A stretch of DNA of 64,000 bases, from contig NZ_CP080998.1 in NCBI RefSeq assembly GCF_019645835.1, forward strand, positions 3,596,001-3,660,000, read 5' to 3'. This document shows positions 1 to 11,446 of the stretch, one piece after another (position 1 is the stretch's first letter; the number at the start of each line of letters is the position of its first letter). Source of the stretch: Mycolicibacterium holsaticum DSM 44478 = JCM 12374 (GTDB lineage: Bacteria > Actinomycetota > Actinomycetes > Mycobacteriales > Mycobacteriaceae). The notes under the pieces were generated by a model. The model searched no databases. It was not told the DNA's origin and was given only the letters and a program-made list of their open reading frames with translations. Both the position numbers and the translations under genes were made by a program.

Positions 1-11
1 TGACCGTTGAT

Positions 12-1442
12 ATGCCCGCGCAGGCGCTCAACGCGAGCCTTTTGGCCCGCACTCTGGGGAACTGGCGCACATCCAGTCGCAGCGGACCCGCGTACCAGGG
101 GCTCGCCAACGCCATCCGGTTGCTGATCGTCGACGGGCGTCTGCCGGTCGGGGCGCAACTGCCCAGTGAACGTGCGCTCGCCGAGGCGCTGCGGGTGTCA
201 CGCACCACGGTCACCGCCGCCTACGCCGAGCTGCGCGACGACGGCTACCTCAACGCGCGCCGCGGTGCGCGCAGCACGACCGCGCTTCCCGTGACCCCCG
301 ACGTGCGCACCGAGGCCGCGGCGGCGTCGGTGAGCCTGGCCGCGGCGGCGCTGGCCGCACCCGCGGCCGCCGTCGCCGAGGCGTTCGCGGAGGCCACCCA
401 TGACGTGACGCCGTATCTGCACGTACCGGGCCACGAACTCATCGGCGTTCCCGCGCTCCGTCAGGCCATCGCCGAAAGGTATTGCGAACGCGGGCTTCCC
501 ACCGAACCCGACGAGATCATGGTGACCACGGGCGCGCAGCACGCGATCGGCCTGATCCTCACCACCTACGTGCAGGCCGGGGACCGCGTGCTCGTCGAAC
601 AGCCCACCTACCACGGTGCGCTGTTATCGATCACCACCGCAGGGGCGCGACCCGTTCCGGTCGCGATGACCGAGGACGGCTGGGACCTCGACGCGCTGCA
701 GGCGTCCGTGCACCAACTGTCGCCCAACCTGGCCTACCTGATCCCGGACAACCACAACCCCACCGGGCTGACGATGCCTGTGCCGCAGCGGAAACAGGTG
801 GCGGGCATCATCGCCGAGACCCGCACCCGCACCGTCATCGACGAATCGATCATGGACATGTGGCTGGATCAGCCGGTACCCCCTCCGCTGGCGGCCGAAG
901 TGACCTCACGGCGTGACCTGGTGCTGACGATCGGTTCGATGTCCAAGTCGTTCTGGGGCGGGCTTCGGGTGGGCTGGATCCGCGCCGAACGGTCCACCAT
1001 CGCGACCATCGCCTCGTTGCGCCCGTCCATCGACATGGGCACGGCGGTATTCGAACAATGCGCGGCGGCAAGACTTCTCGTCCGCCACCACGAACTGCTG
1101 CCCGAGCGCCGCGAGATCCTGCGCGCCCGGCGGGCGCACCTGCTGATCCTGTTGCACCGTCACCTGCCCGACTGGGAGCCGGGCCACGGCGTCGGCGGCA
1201 TGTCGCTGTGGGTGCGGCTGCCCGCGCCGATGAGCACGGCGTTGGCGGCCGCGGCCTCCCGGCTCGGCCTCGACCTGCCCGCCGGTCCGCGGTTCGGCGT
1301 CAACGGCACACTCGAGCGGTTCGTCCGCGTGCCCTACACCCTGCCCGAGGAACAGCTGGACACCGCCGTCGAACTGCTCGCCCGCGCATGGCACAGCGTG
1401 ACCGGCTCGGCAGCCCCCCAACCCACGACCGTGGTGGTCTAG
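12..1442 (+). CDS. MocR/PdxR-type GntR regulator with aminotransferase-like domain
   Basis: 476 aa. An N-terminal GntR winged helix (about residues 25-95, including LPSERALAEALRVSRTTV) is joined to a fold-type I PLP aminotransferase domain (about 130-465). The expected PLP-site residues are visible: N249-P250 in DNHNPTG, D277 in VIDESI, and the Schiff-base lysine K312 in SMSKSFWGG. Members of this family are transcription factors that sense PLP or an amino-acid derivative rather than true transaminases. In actinobacteria such genes often sit divergent to a membrane gene (yczE type), but the upstream DNA is outside the window. The ATG at 12 is the earliest plausible start; the true start could lie before the window. 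The target is unknown. Confidence 0.88.
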   Translation: MPAQALNASLLARTLGNWRTSSRSGPAYQGLANAIRLLIVDGRLPVGAQLPSERALAEALRVSRTTVTAAYAELRDDGYLNARRGARSTTALPVTPDVRTEAAAASVSLAAAALAAPAAAVAEAFAEATHDVTPYLHVPGHELIGVPALRQAIAERYCERGLPTEPDEIMVTTGAQHAIGLILTTYVQAGDRVLVEQPTYHGALLSITTAGARPVPVAMTEDGWDLDALQASVHQLSPNLAYLIPDNHNPTGLTMPVPQRKQVAGIIAETRTRTVIDESIMDMWLDQPVPPPLAAEVTSRRDLVLTIGSMSKSFWGGLRVGWIRAERSTIATIASLRPSIDMGTAVFEQCAAARLLVRHHELLPERREILRARRAHLLILLHRHLPDWEPGHGVGGMSLWVRLPAPMSTALAAAASRLGLDLPAGPRFGVNGTLERFVRVPYTLPEEQLDTAVELLARAWHSVTGSAAPQPTTVVV

Positions 1443-1472
1443 CTTGTCTTCGGTGCGAGCAGAACCGGGCGG

Positions 1473-4606
<3,134 letters not shown>

Positions 4607-4678
4607 CTACAAACCGTCGTATATGGCTCGCGACGGCGGTTGACCAGCGCGGAACTCCCAGATGTTACCGTCGGCGAC

Positions 4679-5788
4679 GTGCTGATCAGCGGAGCGCGCG
4701 CAGGCGTGCGGGCGGCCCGATCCGCGGCGCCTCTCATCGCGGCCGCCGTGGCGACGACGCTGATCAGCGGGTGCGGTGGGGTCGGCGGGGACGCGCCGGC
4801 GCCCGACGCCGAGTCGGTCATCACCAGCACGACGAAGATTGCTGGTGCGGGCGTGCTCGGAAACCAGCGTCGCCCCGACGAGTCCTGCGCCCCCGAACCC
4901 GCCGCCGTCGACCAGGGCCCGCCGGACCGTCTCGTCCGCCACGCCGCAGGCGAAACGGAGGTGCGCGCAGATCCGCAGCGCATCGTGGTGCTCTCCGGCG
5001 ATCAGCTCGACGCGCTGTGCGCGCTGGGCCTGCAGTCACGCGTGGTGGCCGCGGCCCTGCCGGACGGCTCCCCCGACCAGCCGTCGTACCTCGGCACCGT
5101 TCTCCACGACGTGCCGGGCGTGGGGACGCGCAGCGCCCCCGATCTGGACGGCATCCGGGCCGCCTCGCCCGATTTGATCCTGGGGTCGCAGGCGCTGACG
5201 CCCGAGGCGTTCGGCGCGTTGGCGCAGATCGCGCCGACCGTGTTCACCGGTGCGCCCGGCCCCGCGTGGCAGGACAACCTGCGCACGGTGGGTGCGGCGA
5301 CCGGACGCGTCGATGCCGCCAACGGGCTGATCGAGGGCTTCATGGCGGCCGCGGACAAGACCGGCGCCGACAACGACGCCGCCCATTTTCAGGCTTCGGT
5401 GGTCCAGTTCACCGACACCACCATGCGGGTCTACGGCACGGACAACTTCGCGGGCAGCGTGCTGGCCGACGCGGGTGTGGATCGCCCTGCGGCCCAACGC
5501 TTCACCGACAAGCCCTACATCGAGATCGGCATCACCGACGCCGACCTGTCCGCCTCACCCGATCTGTCGGCCGCCGACGGTGACATCGTCTACATCGCGT
5601 TCGCCTCGGGCGAGGCCAAGGAGCACGCCGAGACCGTGCTGGAAAGTGACGCGTGGAAGAAGTTGTCGGCCAACCGTGACAACCGGGTGTTCGCGGTCAA
5701 CAACGAGGTCTGGCACACCGGCGGGGGCATCGTCGCCGCCCGCGGCGTGCTCGACGACCTGCGCTGGATCAACGCGCCGATCAACTAG
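4679..5788 (+). CDS. fecB: Periplasmic iron/siderophore-binding lipoprotein FecB
   Basis: 369 aa with an N-terminal lipoprotein signal: a basic start, a hydrophobic stretch, then the lipobox LISGC (Cys about residue 32). The mature part is a class III solute-binding protein of the FecB/BtuF fold (IVVLSGDQLDALCALGLQSR and the ASPDLILGSQ stretch). It closely resembles Rv3044 of M. tuberculosis (359 aa), studied as a siderophore/haem-linked lipoprotein. The GTG at 4679 gives a proper signal peptide; an in-frame GTG at 4601 would add 26 residues that spoil it. No permease or ATPase is adjacent. The 147-bp gap to divergent ctaD has no clear IdeR box. Confidence 0.9.
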   Translation: MLISGARAGVRAARSAAPLIAAAVATTLISGCGGVGGDAPAPDAESVITSTTKIAGAGVLGNQRRPDESCAPEPAAVDQGPPDRLVRHAAGETEVRADPQRIVVLSGDQLDALCALGLQSRVVAAALPDGSPDQPSYLGTVLHDVPGVGTRSAPDLDGIRAASPDLILGSQALTPEAFGALAQIAPTVFTGAPGPAWQDNLRTVGAATGRVDAANGLIEGFMAAADKTGADNDAAHFQASVVQFTDTTMRVYGTDNFAGSVLADAGVDRPAAQRFTDKPYIEIGITDADLSASPDLSAADGDIVYIAFASGEAKEHAETVLESDAWKKLSANRDNRVFAVNNEVWHTGGGIVAARGVLDDLRWINAPIN

Positions 5789-5798
5789 TCTCGCGGGC

Positions 5799-6074
5799 GT
5801 GTTCCACGTCCTCAGATCGACGTACCTGCAACCGCCGGACGTCATGAACCAGACCCGTCCCGCCCACCTGGAGTGGCTCGGTGGTGAGGTTGCCGCGGGT
5901 CGAATCGTGCTGGCCGGGCGCCGCGAAGACGAGTCCGGCGCGGTCCTGATCACCGGCGACATCGGCGTCGAGCAGGCACAAGACATCGTCGACCGCGATC
6001 CGTACACGGTGGCCGGTGTCGCCCGCTACGAACGGGAATCGTTCAACGGCGCGTTCCGGGCACCCGGACTCTAG
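5799..6074 (+). CDS. YciI-like small protein
   Basis: 91 aa, starting 10 bp after fecB, so probably co-transcribed with it. It matches the YciI-like fold: a hydrophobic first strand (MFHVLRSTYLQP), a central region with HLEWLGGEVAAGRIVLAGRR, and the AQDIVDRDPYTVAGVARYE ending typical of the family. YciI-like proteins form ferredoxin-like barrels and sometimes act as dehydrochlorinases or muconolactone-isomerase relatives; the activity of this one is unknown. The start is GTG at 5799. The same frame is open further upstream inside fecB but codes nothing recognisable there. Confidence 0.8.
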   Translation: MFHVLRSTYLQPPDVMNQTRPAHLEWLGGEVAAGRIVLAGRREDESGAVLITGDIGVEQAQDIVDRDPYTVAGVARYERESFNGAFRAPGL

Positions 6075-6170
6075 GAGCAACCTCACAGCGTCAGACGGAA
6101 TCATCGGGGCGCGCTCGCTCGTTGTCCCTTCGGGTTCGGCCGCACTGTCGGCGGCGGATTTTCCCATTGT

Positions 6171-6224
6171 CGTTAGAAGCTGAAGAGTCGTTAGAAGTCG
6201 AAGAGTCGTTGGAAGCTGAAGAGG
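6171..6224. repeat. Three tandem 18-bp repeats upstream of adhC
   Basis: Three head-to-tail 18-bp units at 6171-6188, 6189-6206 and 6207-6224, with consensus CGTTRGAAGYYGAAGAGT. They differ from each other at only two to four bases and end 17 bp before the adhC ATG. They may be regulator binding sites or a polymorphic minisatellite. Confidence 0.85.
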
Positions 6225-6240
6225 CCTGAAAAGGATTGTG

Positions 6241-7287
6241 ATGAGCACCGTTACCGCATACGCCGCGCCGTCGGCGACCGAACCGTTGACCAGGACCACC
6301 ATCGCCCGCCGCGACGTCGGCCCGCGTGACGTCGCCTTCGACATCCACTTCTGTGGAATCTGTCACTCCGACATCCACACCGTGCGCGACGAATGGGGTC
6401 GTGCCCGCTATCCGGTGGTGCCCGGGCACGAGATCGCCGGCGTCGTCACCGAGGTCGGTGCCGAGGTCACCAAGTACCGGGTCGGTGATCGCGTCGGCGT
6501 CGGCTGCTTCGTCGATTCCTGTCGGGAGTGCGCGCAGTGCCGCGCCGGCGACGAGCAGTACTGCGCCAAAGGAATGGTCGGCACCTACAACGCGGTAGGC
6601 CGCGACGGTGAGCCGACGCAGGGCGGCTACAGCGGCGCGATCGTGGTCGACGAGAACTACGTGTTACGGATTCCCGACAGCTTGCCGCTGGAGGCTGCGG
6701 CGCCGCTGCTGTGCGCGGGCATCACGCTGTACTCGCCGCTGCGCCACTGGGACGCGGGTCCGGGCACCCGGGTGGCGGTGGTCGGCCTCGGCGGGTTGGG
6801 CCACATGGGAGTCAAGCTCGCCCACGCGATGGGCGCCCACGTGACGGTGTTGAGCCAGTCGCTGAAGAAGATGGAGGACGGCCTGCGTCTGGGCGCCGAC
6901 GAGTACTACGCCACCTCGGACCCCGAGACGTTCACCAAGCTGACGGGATCGTTCGACCTGATCCTCAACACGGTGTCGGCCAACCTCGACATGGGCAGCT
7001 ACCTCGGCCTGCTCGCGCTCGACGGGACGCTCGTCGAACTCGGCATGCCGGAGAACCCGATGGCGGTACCCGCGGGCGCCCTGGTCTTCGGGCGGCGACG
7101 CCTGGCCGGCTCGCTGATCGGTGGCATCGCCGAGACACAGGAGATGCTCGACTTCTGCGCCGAGCACGGCGTGCAACCCGAGATCGAGGTCATCGCGCCC
7201 GAATACATCAACGAGGCCTACGAGCGCGTGCTGGCCAGCGATGTGCGGTACCGGTTCGTGATCGACGCCGCGTCGCTGCGGAGCTGA
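6241..7287 (+). CDS. adhC: Zinc-dependent NADP alcohol dehydrogenase AdhC
   Basis: 348 aa, medium-chain zinc dehydrogenase of the cinnamyl-alcohol-dehydrogenase branch. Catalytic zinc ligands are in [10 protein letters not shown] and GHEIAG. The structural-zinc cysteine cluster is [15 protein letters not shown]. The nucleotide-binding loop is [13 protein letters not shown]. It is the counterpart of Rv3045 (AdhC), an NADPH-linked aldehyde reductase/alcohol dehydrogenase. The ATG at 6241 is preferred over the adjacent GTG at 6238 because AAGGA (6231-6235) is then 5 bp away. The promoter region contains the 18-bp repeats. The stop directly abuts the stop of the convergent next gene. Confidence 0.92.
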   Translation: MSTVTAYAAPSATEPLTRTTIARRDVGPRDVAFDIHFCGICHSDIHTVRDEWGRARYPVVPGHEIAGVVTEVGAEVTKYRVGDRVGVGCFVDSCRECAQCRAGDEQYCAKGMVGTYNAVGRDGEPTQGGYSGAIVVDENYVLRIPDSLPLEAAAPLLCAGITLYSPLRHWDAGPGTRVAVVGLGGLGHMGVKLAHAMGAHVTVLSQSLKKMEDGLRLGADEYYATSDPETFTKLTGSFDLILNTVSANLDMGSYLGLLALDGTLVELGMPENPMAVPAGALVFGRRRLAGSLIGGIAETQEMLDFCAEHGVQPEIEVIAPEYINEAYERVLASDVRYRFVIDAASLRS

Positions 7288-7731
7288 TCAGAAGCCGCGG
7301 ATATCGGCCGGGGTGACGAAGATTCCGTGGCCGGAGGCGTCGTAGGTGAGCCGGGTGCGCAGCCCCTCCGGTTGAACGGTCCAACCGTTGACCTTGTACG
7401 CCCCACCGTCGACGGACACCGGCGCCGACGCCGGATCGGGCAGCGCGCCTCGGTCCCAGTAGAACTGGCCGGTGCCCAGCACCACGGCGAGGTTCAGGCG
7501 CTGGTTCCACTTGGATGTCTCGAAGGGCGCTGTGCCCCACGGCTGTCCGTTGGTCAGCGCACAAACCGCCACCGGCCCGCCGCCGAACGAGTAGTTATCC
7601 GCGCTCAGCTCGCACCGCACCGCACCGGAATTCAGCAGCACCTGCTGCCCCGAGGCGGCCGCCGCCGGCGGCGCCAGCACCAGCGCACCCAGAATGGCCG
7701 TCGCCGAAGCGGTCACTGCCTGCCGAATCAT
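7288..7731 (-). CDS. Secreted protein of unknown function
   Basis: 147 aa. A Sec signal peptide is clear (MIRQAVTASATAILGALVLA, cleavage probably after the AAA near residue 26). The mature part, about 120 aa, has two cysteines (in VRCELS and AVCALTNG) that could pair, and no transmembrane segment. I do not recognise the family. ATG 7731 is chosen because it begins the signal peptide; the frame is open 20 codons further upstream. It is convergent with adhC with no bases between the stops, and is probably monocistronic. Confidence 0.7.
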   Translation of the reverse strand: MIRQAVTASATAILGALVLAPPAAAASGQQVLLNSGAVRCELSADNYSFGGGPVAVCALTNGQPWGTAPFETSKWNQRLNLAVVLGTGQFYWDRGALPDPASAPVSVDGGAYKVNGWTVQPEGLRTRLTYDASGHGIFVTPADIRGF

Positions 7732-7827
7732 GTCGTCTCCGTCCGCGCCATCACCTTGCGCCGGAAATGGTCTCACGGCGCTGATCGTCACAGGCCGGTT
7801 TCCCCTGAACTCGGCCGATCGAGGTCG

Positions 7828-9054
7828 CTAAGCGGGTTGCTTCTGCAGGCGCGGCGGGAAGCCGGCGCCGTCGGTGATCGCCTCGCGGTAGTCCTTCACC
7901 CGATCCGCGACGGTGCCCAGGACCGCTATCGTTCGGCCGTCCTTCCCGTACGCGGCAACGAACTCCCCCTGGCGCATATCCCCCTCGACGACCGTCACGG
8001 TGTCGTATCCTGTTGGCACACCGACTAATTGGAGTTTGACGTCGTATTGGTCGGACCAGAAGTACGGCACCGCGTCATACTGCTGGGCGTCCTCGGGTCC
8101 AGCCAGCAGGTTCCGTGCCGCGGTGATCCCCTGTCGGGATGCGTGATCCCAGTGCTCGATCCGCAGATTTTCCCGGTAGAGGGGATGCCACCAGCGCGCG
8201 ACGTCGCCTGCGGCCACGACGCCCGTCGTGCCCTCCGCGGCACCGGTGGCGTCGCACACCACACCCTTGTCGCGCTGGTCCACCTTGATCCCGGAGCCCC
8301 ACAGCCAGTCGGTGACCGGCTCGACCCCGAGCCCGATGAGCACCAGGTCGGCCTTCACCTTCGAATTGTCGCTCAGCCGAACGGCCTTCACGTGACCGTC
8401 GCCGACGAACCCCGCGACGTCGACGCCGACCCGCACGTCCACCCCGTGGCTGCGGTGCAGATCGGTCCAGAAGTTACCCATCTCCGCACCGACTGCGCCC
8501 TGCAGCAGCGCATCGGCCCGCGAAATCAGCGTCACCTTGAGGCCCAACGAACGTAGGCTCGCGGCGACCTCGGTGCCGATGAAGCCGCCGCCGATCACGA
8601 CGACGCGACTGCGTCGGCCGAGCCTGGACCGGATAGCCAGGCAGTCGTCGACCGTGCGAAGCGTCAGGACACCGTCGGGCACCGGTCCGCCGGACCAGCG
8701 GCGTACGTCAGCGCCGCTGGCGATCACGAGGCCGTCGAACTCGAAGGCCCGCTCGCGGTCACCGTCGCGCACCCCGACGGTGCGCGACGCCATGTCGATG
8801 CCGATGGCACGGGCGCCTCGAAGCACCCGCGCGTCGAACTCGTTCTGCGGCGCCATGTCGATGCCTGCCCGGTGCACCTCACCGGTGAGCAGCTTCTTGG
8901 ACAGGGCCGGCCGGTGGTAGGGGGCGCACCGTTCGGCGCCGACCCACGTCAACTCCCCGTCGTACCCCTCGGCGCGTAGCGTCTGCGCGGCCATGGCACC
9001 CGCCACCCCGCCCCCAACGACGACCACCTTGTTCAGCCCAGCATCCGGCGGCAT
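7828..9054 (-). CDS. NAD(P)H-ferredoxin reductase, FAD-dependent
   Basis: 408 aa, the length of bacterial-type ferredoxin/putidaredoxin reductases. The FAD dinucleotide motif is VVVVGGGVAGAMAA near the N terminus, the NAD(P)H motif is VVVIGGGFIGTEVA near residue 155, and the second FAD motif is VVAAGDVARW. It should pass electrons from NAD(P)H to the ferredoxin encoded 3 bp upstream. The gene order hydrolase-ferredoxin-reductase, all on the minus strand, suggests one operon serving a ferredoxin-dependent oxygenase. No P450 is in this operon; the window's P450s are at 42.8 and 55.9 kb. Confidence 0.9.
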   Translation of the reverse strand: MPPDAGLNKVVVVGGGVAGAMAAQTLRAEGYDGELTWVGAERCAPYHRPALSKKLLTGEVHRAGIDMAPQNEFDARVLRGARAIGIDMASRTVGVRDGDRERAFEFDGLVIASGADVRRWSGGPVPDGVLTLRTVDDCLAIRSRLGRRSRVVVIGGGFIGTEVAASLRSLGLKVTLISRADALLQGAVGAEMGNFWTDLHRSHGVDVRVGVDVAGFVGDGHVKAVRLSDNSKVKADLVLIGLGVEPVTDWLWGSGIKVDQRDKGVVCDATGAAEGTTGVVAAGDVARWWHPLYRENLRIEHWDHASRQGITAARNLLAGPEDAQQYDAVPYFWSDQYDVKLQLVGVPTGYDTVTVVEGDMRQGEFVAAYGKDGRTIAVLGTVADRVKDYREAITDGAGFPPRLQKQPA

Positions 9055-9057
9055 GGC

Positions 9058-9246
9058 TCAGTCCTTCACGGTGATCGCGCCGGTGGGGCAGGACACCTGC
9101 GCACCAACCAGTTTGGTGCGCAGTTCCTCGCCTGGCTGCTCCTGAAGGAGGTGCAGGCCGTCTTCTCGTACGTCGAACACCTCGCGGCAAATGCTCATGC
9201 AGACGCCGTTGCCGTCGCAGGTGTCGAGATCCACCAGAACCTTCAT
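9058..9246 (-). CDS. Small ferredoxin, probably 3Fe-4S
   Basis: 62 aa. The cluster motif is CDGNGVCMSIC plus a distal SCPTG. The position that is the second cysteine in 4Fe-4S ferredoxins is asparagine (N13), so C10, C16 and C53 would hold a 3Fe-4S cluster, with C20 spare. Mycobacterial P450-associated ferredoxins are known for variation at exactly this residue. A good AGGAG precedes ATG 9246, and the reductase starts 3 bp after its stop. Confidence 0.88.
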   Translation of the reverse strand: MKVLVDLDTCDGNGVCMSICREVFDVREDGLHLLQEQPGEELRTKLVGAQVSCPTGAITVKD

Positions 9247-9284
9247 CGCCGCTCCTACTGCCGTGGCCGCTTGTCGTATCCCAA

Positions 9285-10214
9285 CTAGCTGTGGGCCGCC
9301 TGTACGACGGCTGACCGTTCGTGTGCTGCGGCGCGCTCACGGGCGTCGCGGGCCGCCGGCGAATACGCCAGGTAGTCCAGCGCCATCTGGGTGTCCGCCT
9401 CGGGGCCGGGGTGGTGGCTGGGGCGCATGTATCTCAGCGGAACCGTCACCAAGAAGTTCCACGGGTCGGGCAACAGATCCTGGCGGGCGGCCCGACGCCA
9501 GTCTCGCCAGCGCCATTTCGTATCGATCGATGCGTCGTGGTCCATCAGGTAGCGCGCACCGGCGATCCACCACGCGACAAACAGCGGCGCGGTCATCAAC
9601 ATCGAAAACGCTCTGATCCAGTAACTTCCGCATACGTTTTGGTAGACGTCGAACACCAGCGAGCGGTGCTCGACCTCCTCGGCGCCGTGCCAGCGCAGCA
9701 GATCGAGCATCTCCGGGTGCGCACCGGCGCGTTCGAGCCCCTTGTTCTGCAGCACCCACTGGCCCAACACGGCGGTGAAGTGTTCCAGGGATGCCACGTC
9801 GGCCAAGCGGCGATACAGCCACCAGCGCTTCAACGGTGCCGGGAAGTATCTCGGCGGGTCCCCCAGCGTCAGCGACAACGTTCGGCCCAGCCGTTCGGTG
9901 TAGGCAGCGGTGTCGATGCCCTGCTCGGCCAACCGGTCCAATACGACCTGGTGCGCCCATGCATGCCAGGACTCCTGTTGGATGAACGGCTTGATGGCCG
10001 CCTCCAGTTCCGGATCGTCGACCAGTGAGGAGGCCTCCAGCACCGCTTTGATGAAATGGCGTTCACCCTCGGGCAGCAGCAGGTGCAGCACATTGATCAT
10101 GTGGGTGCAGAACGGGTTGCCCGGCACCCAGTGCACCGGCAGGTTGGTCCAGTCGAAACGCACCTGGCGCCGAAACGCCGGGTGTCCGTCGTGATGCAGT
10201 TCCACTTCAGGCAT
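9285..10214 (-). CDS. Predicted metal-dependent hydrolase (COG3687/PF10118 type)
   Basis: 309 aa. It resembles the predicted metal-dependent hydrolase family, mostly helical and ferritin-like: paired acidic/histidine motifs ESWHAWAHQ and EEVEHRSLVFDVY could bind a di-metal centre. The biochemical role of this family is poorly defined. The ATG at 10214 is chosen over upstream in-frame codons because homology begins there. It is first in a minus-strand operon with ferredoxin (38 bp downstream) and ferredoxin reductase, so it may be a di-iron oxygenase fed by them; that is inference. A palindrome at 10320-10337 lies in its promoter region. Confidence 0.78.
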   Translation of the reverse strand: MPEVELHHDGHPAFRRQVRFDWTNLPVHWVPGNPFCTHMINVLHLLLPEGERHFIKAVLEASSLVDDPELEAAIKPFIQQESWHAWAHQVVLDRLAEQGIDTAAYTERLGRTLSLTLGDPPRYFPAPLKRWWLYRRLADVASLEHFTAVLGQWVLQNKGLERAGAHPEMLDLLRWHGAEEVEHRSLVFDVYQNVCGSYWIRAFSMLMTAPLFVAWWIAGARYLMDHDASIDTKWRWRDWRRAARQDLLPDPWNFLVTVPLRYMRPSHHPGPEADTQMALDYLAYSPAARDARERAAAHERSAVVQAAHS

Positions 10215-10319
10215 CGCCACACTCCCGCCTCGTACATCGGGCGCCCCGGGTGGACCACGGGGGAACACCGCGCGTTCTGGTTTCCTTGTTCGACACGACC
10301 GCGCCCATGCATCATCTGT

Positions 10320-10337
10320 AGACAGACCGCTCTGTCT
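10320..10337. promoter_or_regulatory. Candidate TetR operator in divergent promoter
   Basis: Near-perfect palindrome AGACAGACCGCTCTGTCT in the 165-bp gap between the hydrolase/ferredoxin operon and the divergent tetR. The outer 7-bp arms are exact. The layout is typical of TetR autoregulation. It shares its core with the palindrome at 18686. Confidence 0.7.
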
Positions 10338-10379
10338 CTAAACCCCCGAGCCCAGCCGGTGCTGAGAAAGTGAGCCGAC

Positions 10380-10976
10380 ATGGCGAACAATGACGGACCC
10401 AGCGCCCGCGAGCGGCTCATCAGCACCAGCTACGAACTGTTCACCCGCCGCGGGATCGGCGACGTCGGTGTCGACGAGGTCGTGGCCACGGCGGGCGTCG
10501 CGAAAGCCACCCTCTACCGCCACTTCCCCTCCAAAGACGATCTGGTGCTGGCCTTCCTGGAGCGGCGGGCCGAGATGTGGACGGGCGAACTCATCGATCG
10601 AAAACCCCGCGAGCGCACCGACGATCCGAAGGAGCAACTGCTGGCGGTGTTCGACGGTCTCGACGAATGGTTCCACCGCCGCTCGGACTACGAAGCCTGC
10701 TCCTTTGTCAAAGTCCTGTTCGAGGTCGGCGCCCAGGGTCGGGTCGGAAAGGCCTGCATCGGCCACCTCGACGCGATCCGGGACATCCTTCGGGACCGCG
10801 CCGAACAGGCCGGCCTGCGCGACCCCAAGGATCTGGCCTGGTCCCTGAACATTCTGCTGAAGGGAAGCATCGTCGGCGCTGCCGAGGGCGACGTCGACTC
10901 CGCTCGGCGGGCCAAACGCATCGCGGCCCGCCTCATCGAGGAACACACCGTCGACGGACGGGGCCGCAGCGCCTGA
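10380..10976 (+). CDS. TetR-family regulator
   Basis: 198 aa. The TetR_N helix-turn-helix lies at about residues 10-58 (VDEVVATAGVAKATLYRHF, then PSKDDLV). The C-terminal ligand domain contains EACSFVKVLFEVGAQGR. It is divergent from the hydrolase/ferredoxin/reductase operon and has a palindrome 42 bp upstream of its ATG, so local repression is likely. The ligand is unknown. The downstream neighbour is convergent. Confidence 0.9.
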   Translation: MANNDGPSARERLISTSYELFTRRGIGDVGVDEVVATAGVAKATLYRHFPSKDDLVLAFLERRAEMWTGELIDRKPRERTDDPKEQLLAVFDGLDEWFHRRSDYEACSFVKVLFEVGAQGRVGKACIGHLDAIRDILRDRAEQAGLRDPKDLAWSLNILLKGSIVGAAEGDVDSARRAKRIAARLIEEHTVDGRGRSA

Positions 10977-10999
10977 GCGCGCCTCGGCGATGGATCCGG

Positions 11000-11446
11000 T
11001 CATCTGGTCCCCACCGGATAAGGCAGTGCGCGACAGAACCACTCGGCGACCCGGTCCCGCGTGAGCAGCAACGTGTTCGCACTGGCGGGACCGGAGCGAT
11101 CCGCGCGAAACCGCTGCGCGGCCAGCGCATCCGCCCCGACGAAGACCGCTGCCGCCGCCACGTTGAGCGCCGCGGCGCGACGGGTGCTCGCGTGATCCGT
11201 CACGGCGGCGACGACCATCATCGTTCCGGCGTGGATCACATCGACCACCGCCTCCATTCGCAGCAGGCACCTGGAGGGTTCGACGCCGCACACCGCCGCC
11301 TCGAACAGTTGCCGTGCCCCGAGAACGCGCATCGACCGCCTGGTGGCGGTGGTCAGCCGCTCGATGTCGGGCCGCCCGTGAAACGCTTCCGGAGCGGTCA
11401 GCAGCGCCACCCCGTAGGCCGCACGCACCATCGCCATCTGGGTCAT
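11000..11446 (-). CDS. Small protein of unknown function, probably membrane
   Basis: 148 aa. The N terminus is hydrophobic (MTQMAMVRAAYGVALLTAPE), and two further hydrophobic stretches follow (VVDVIHAGTMMVVAAVTD and AAALNVAAAAVFVGADALAA), suggesting a small integral membrane protein. The first base of its ATG (11446) lies just inside the stop codon of the upstream SDR gene (ATGA overlap), which indicates translational coupling. I do not recognise the family. The C terminus ends 23 bp from the convergent tetR. Confidence 0.7.
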   Translation of the reverse strand: MTQMAMVRAAYGVALLTAPEAFHGRPDIERLTTATRRSMRVLGARQLFEAAVCGVEPSRCLLRMEAVVDVIHAGTMMVVAAVTDHASTRRAAALNVAAAAVFVGADALAAQRFRADRSGPASANTLLLTRDRVAEWFCRALPYPVGTR

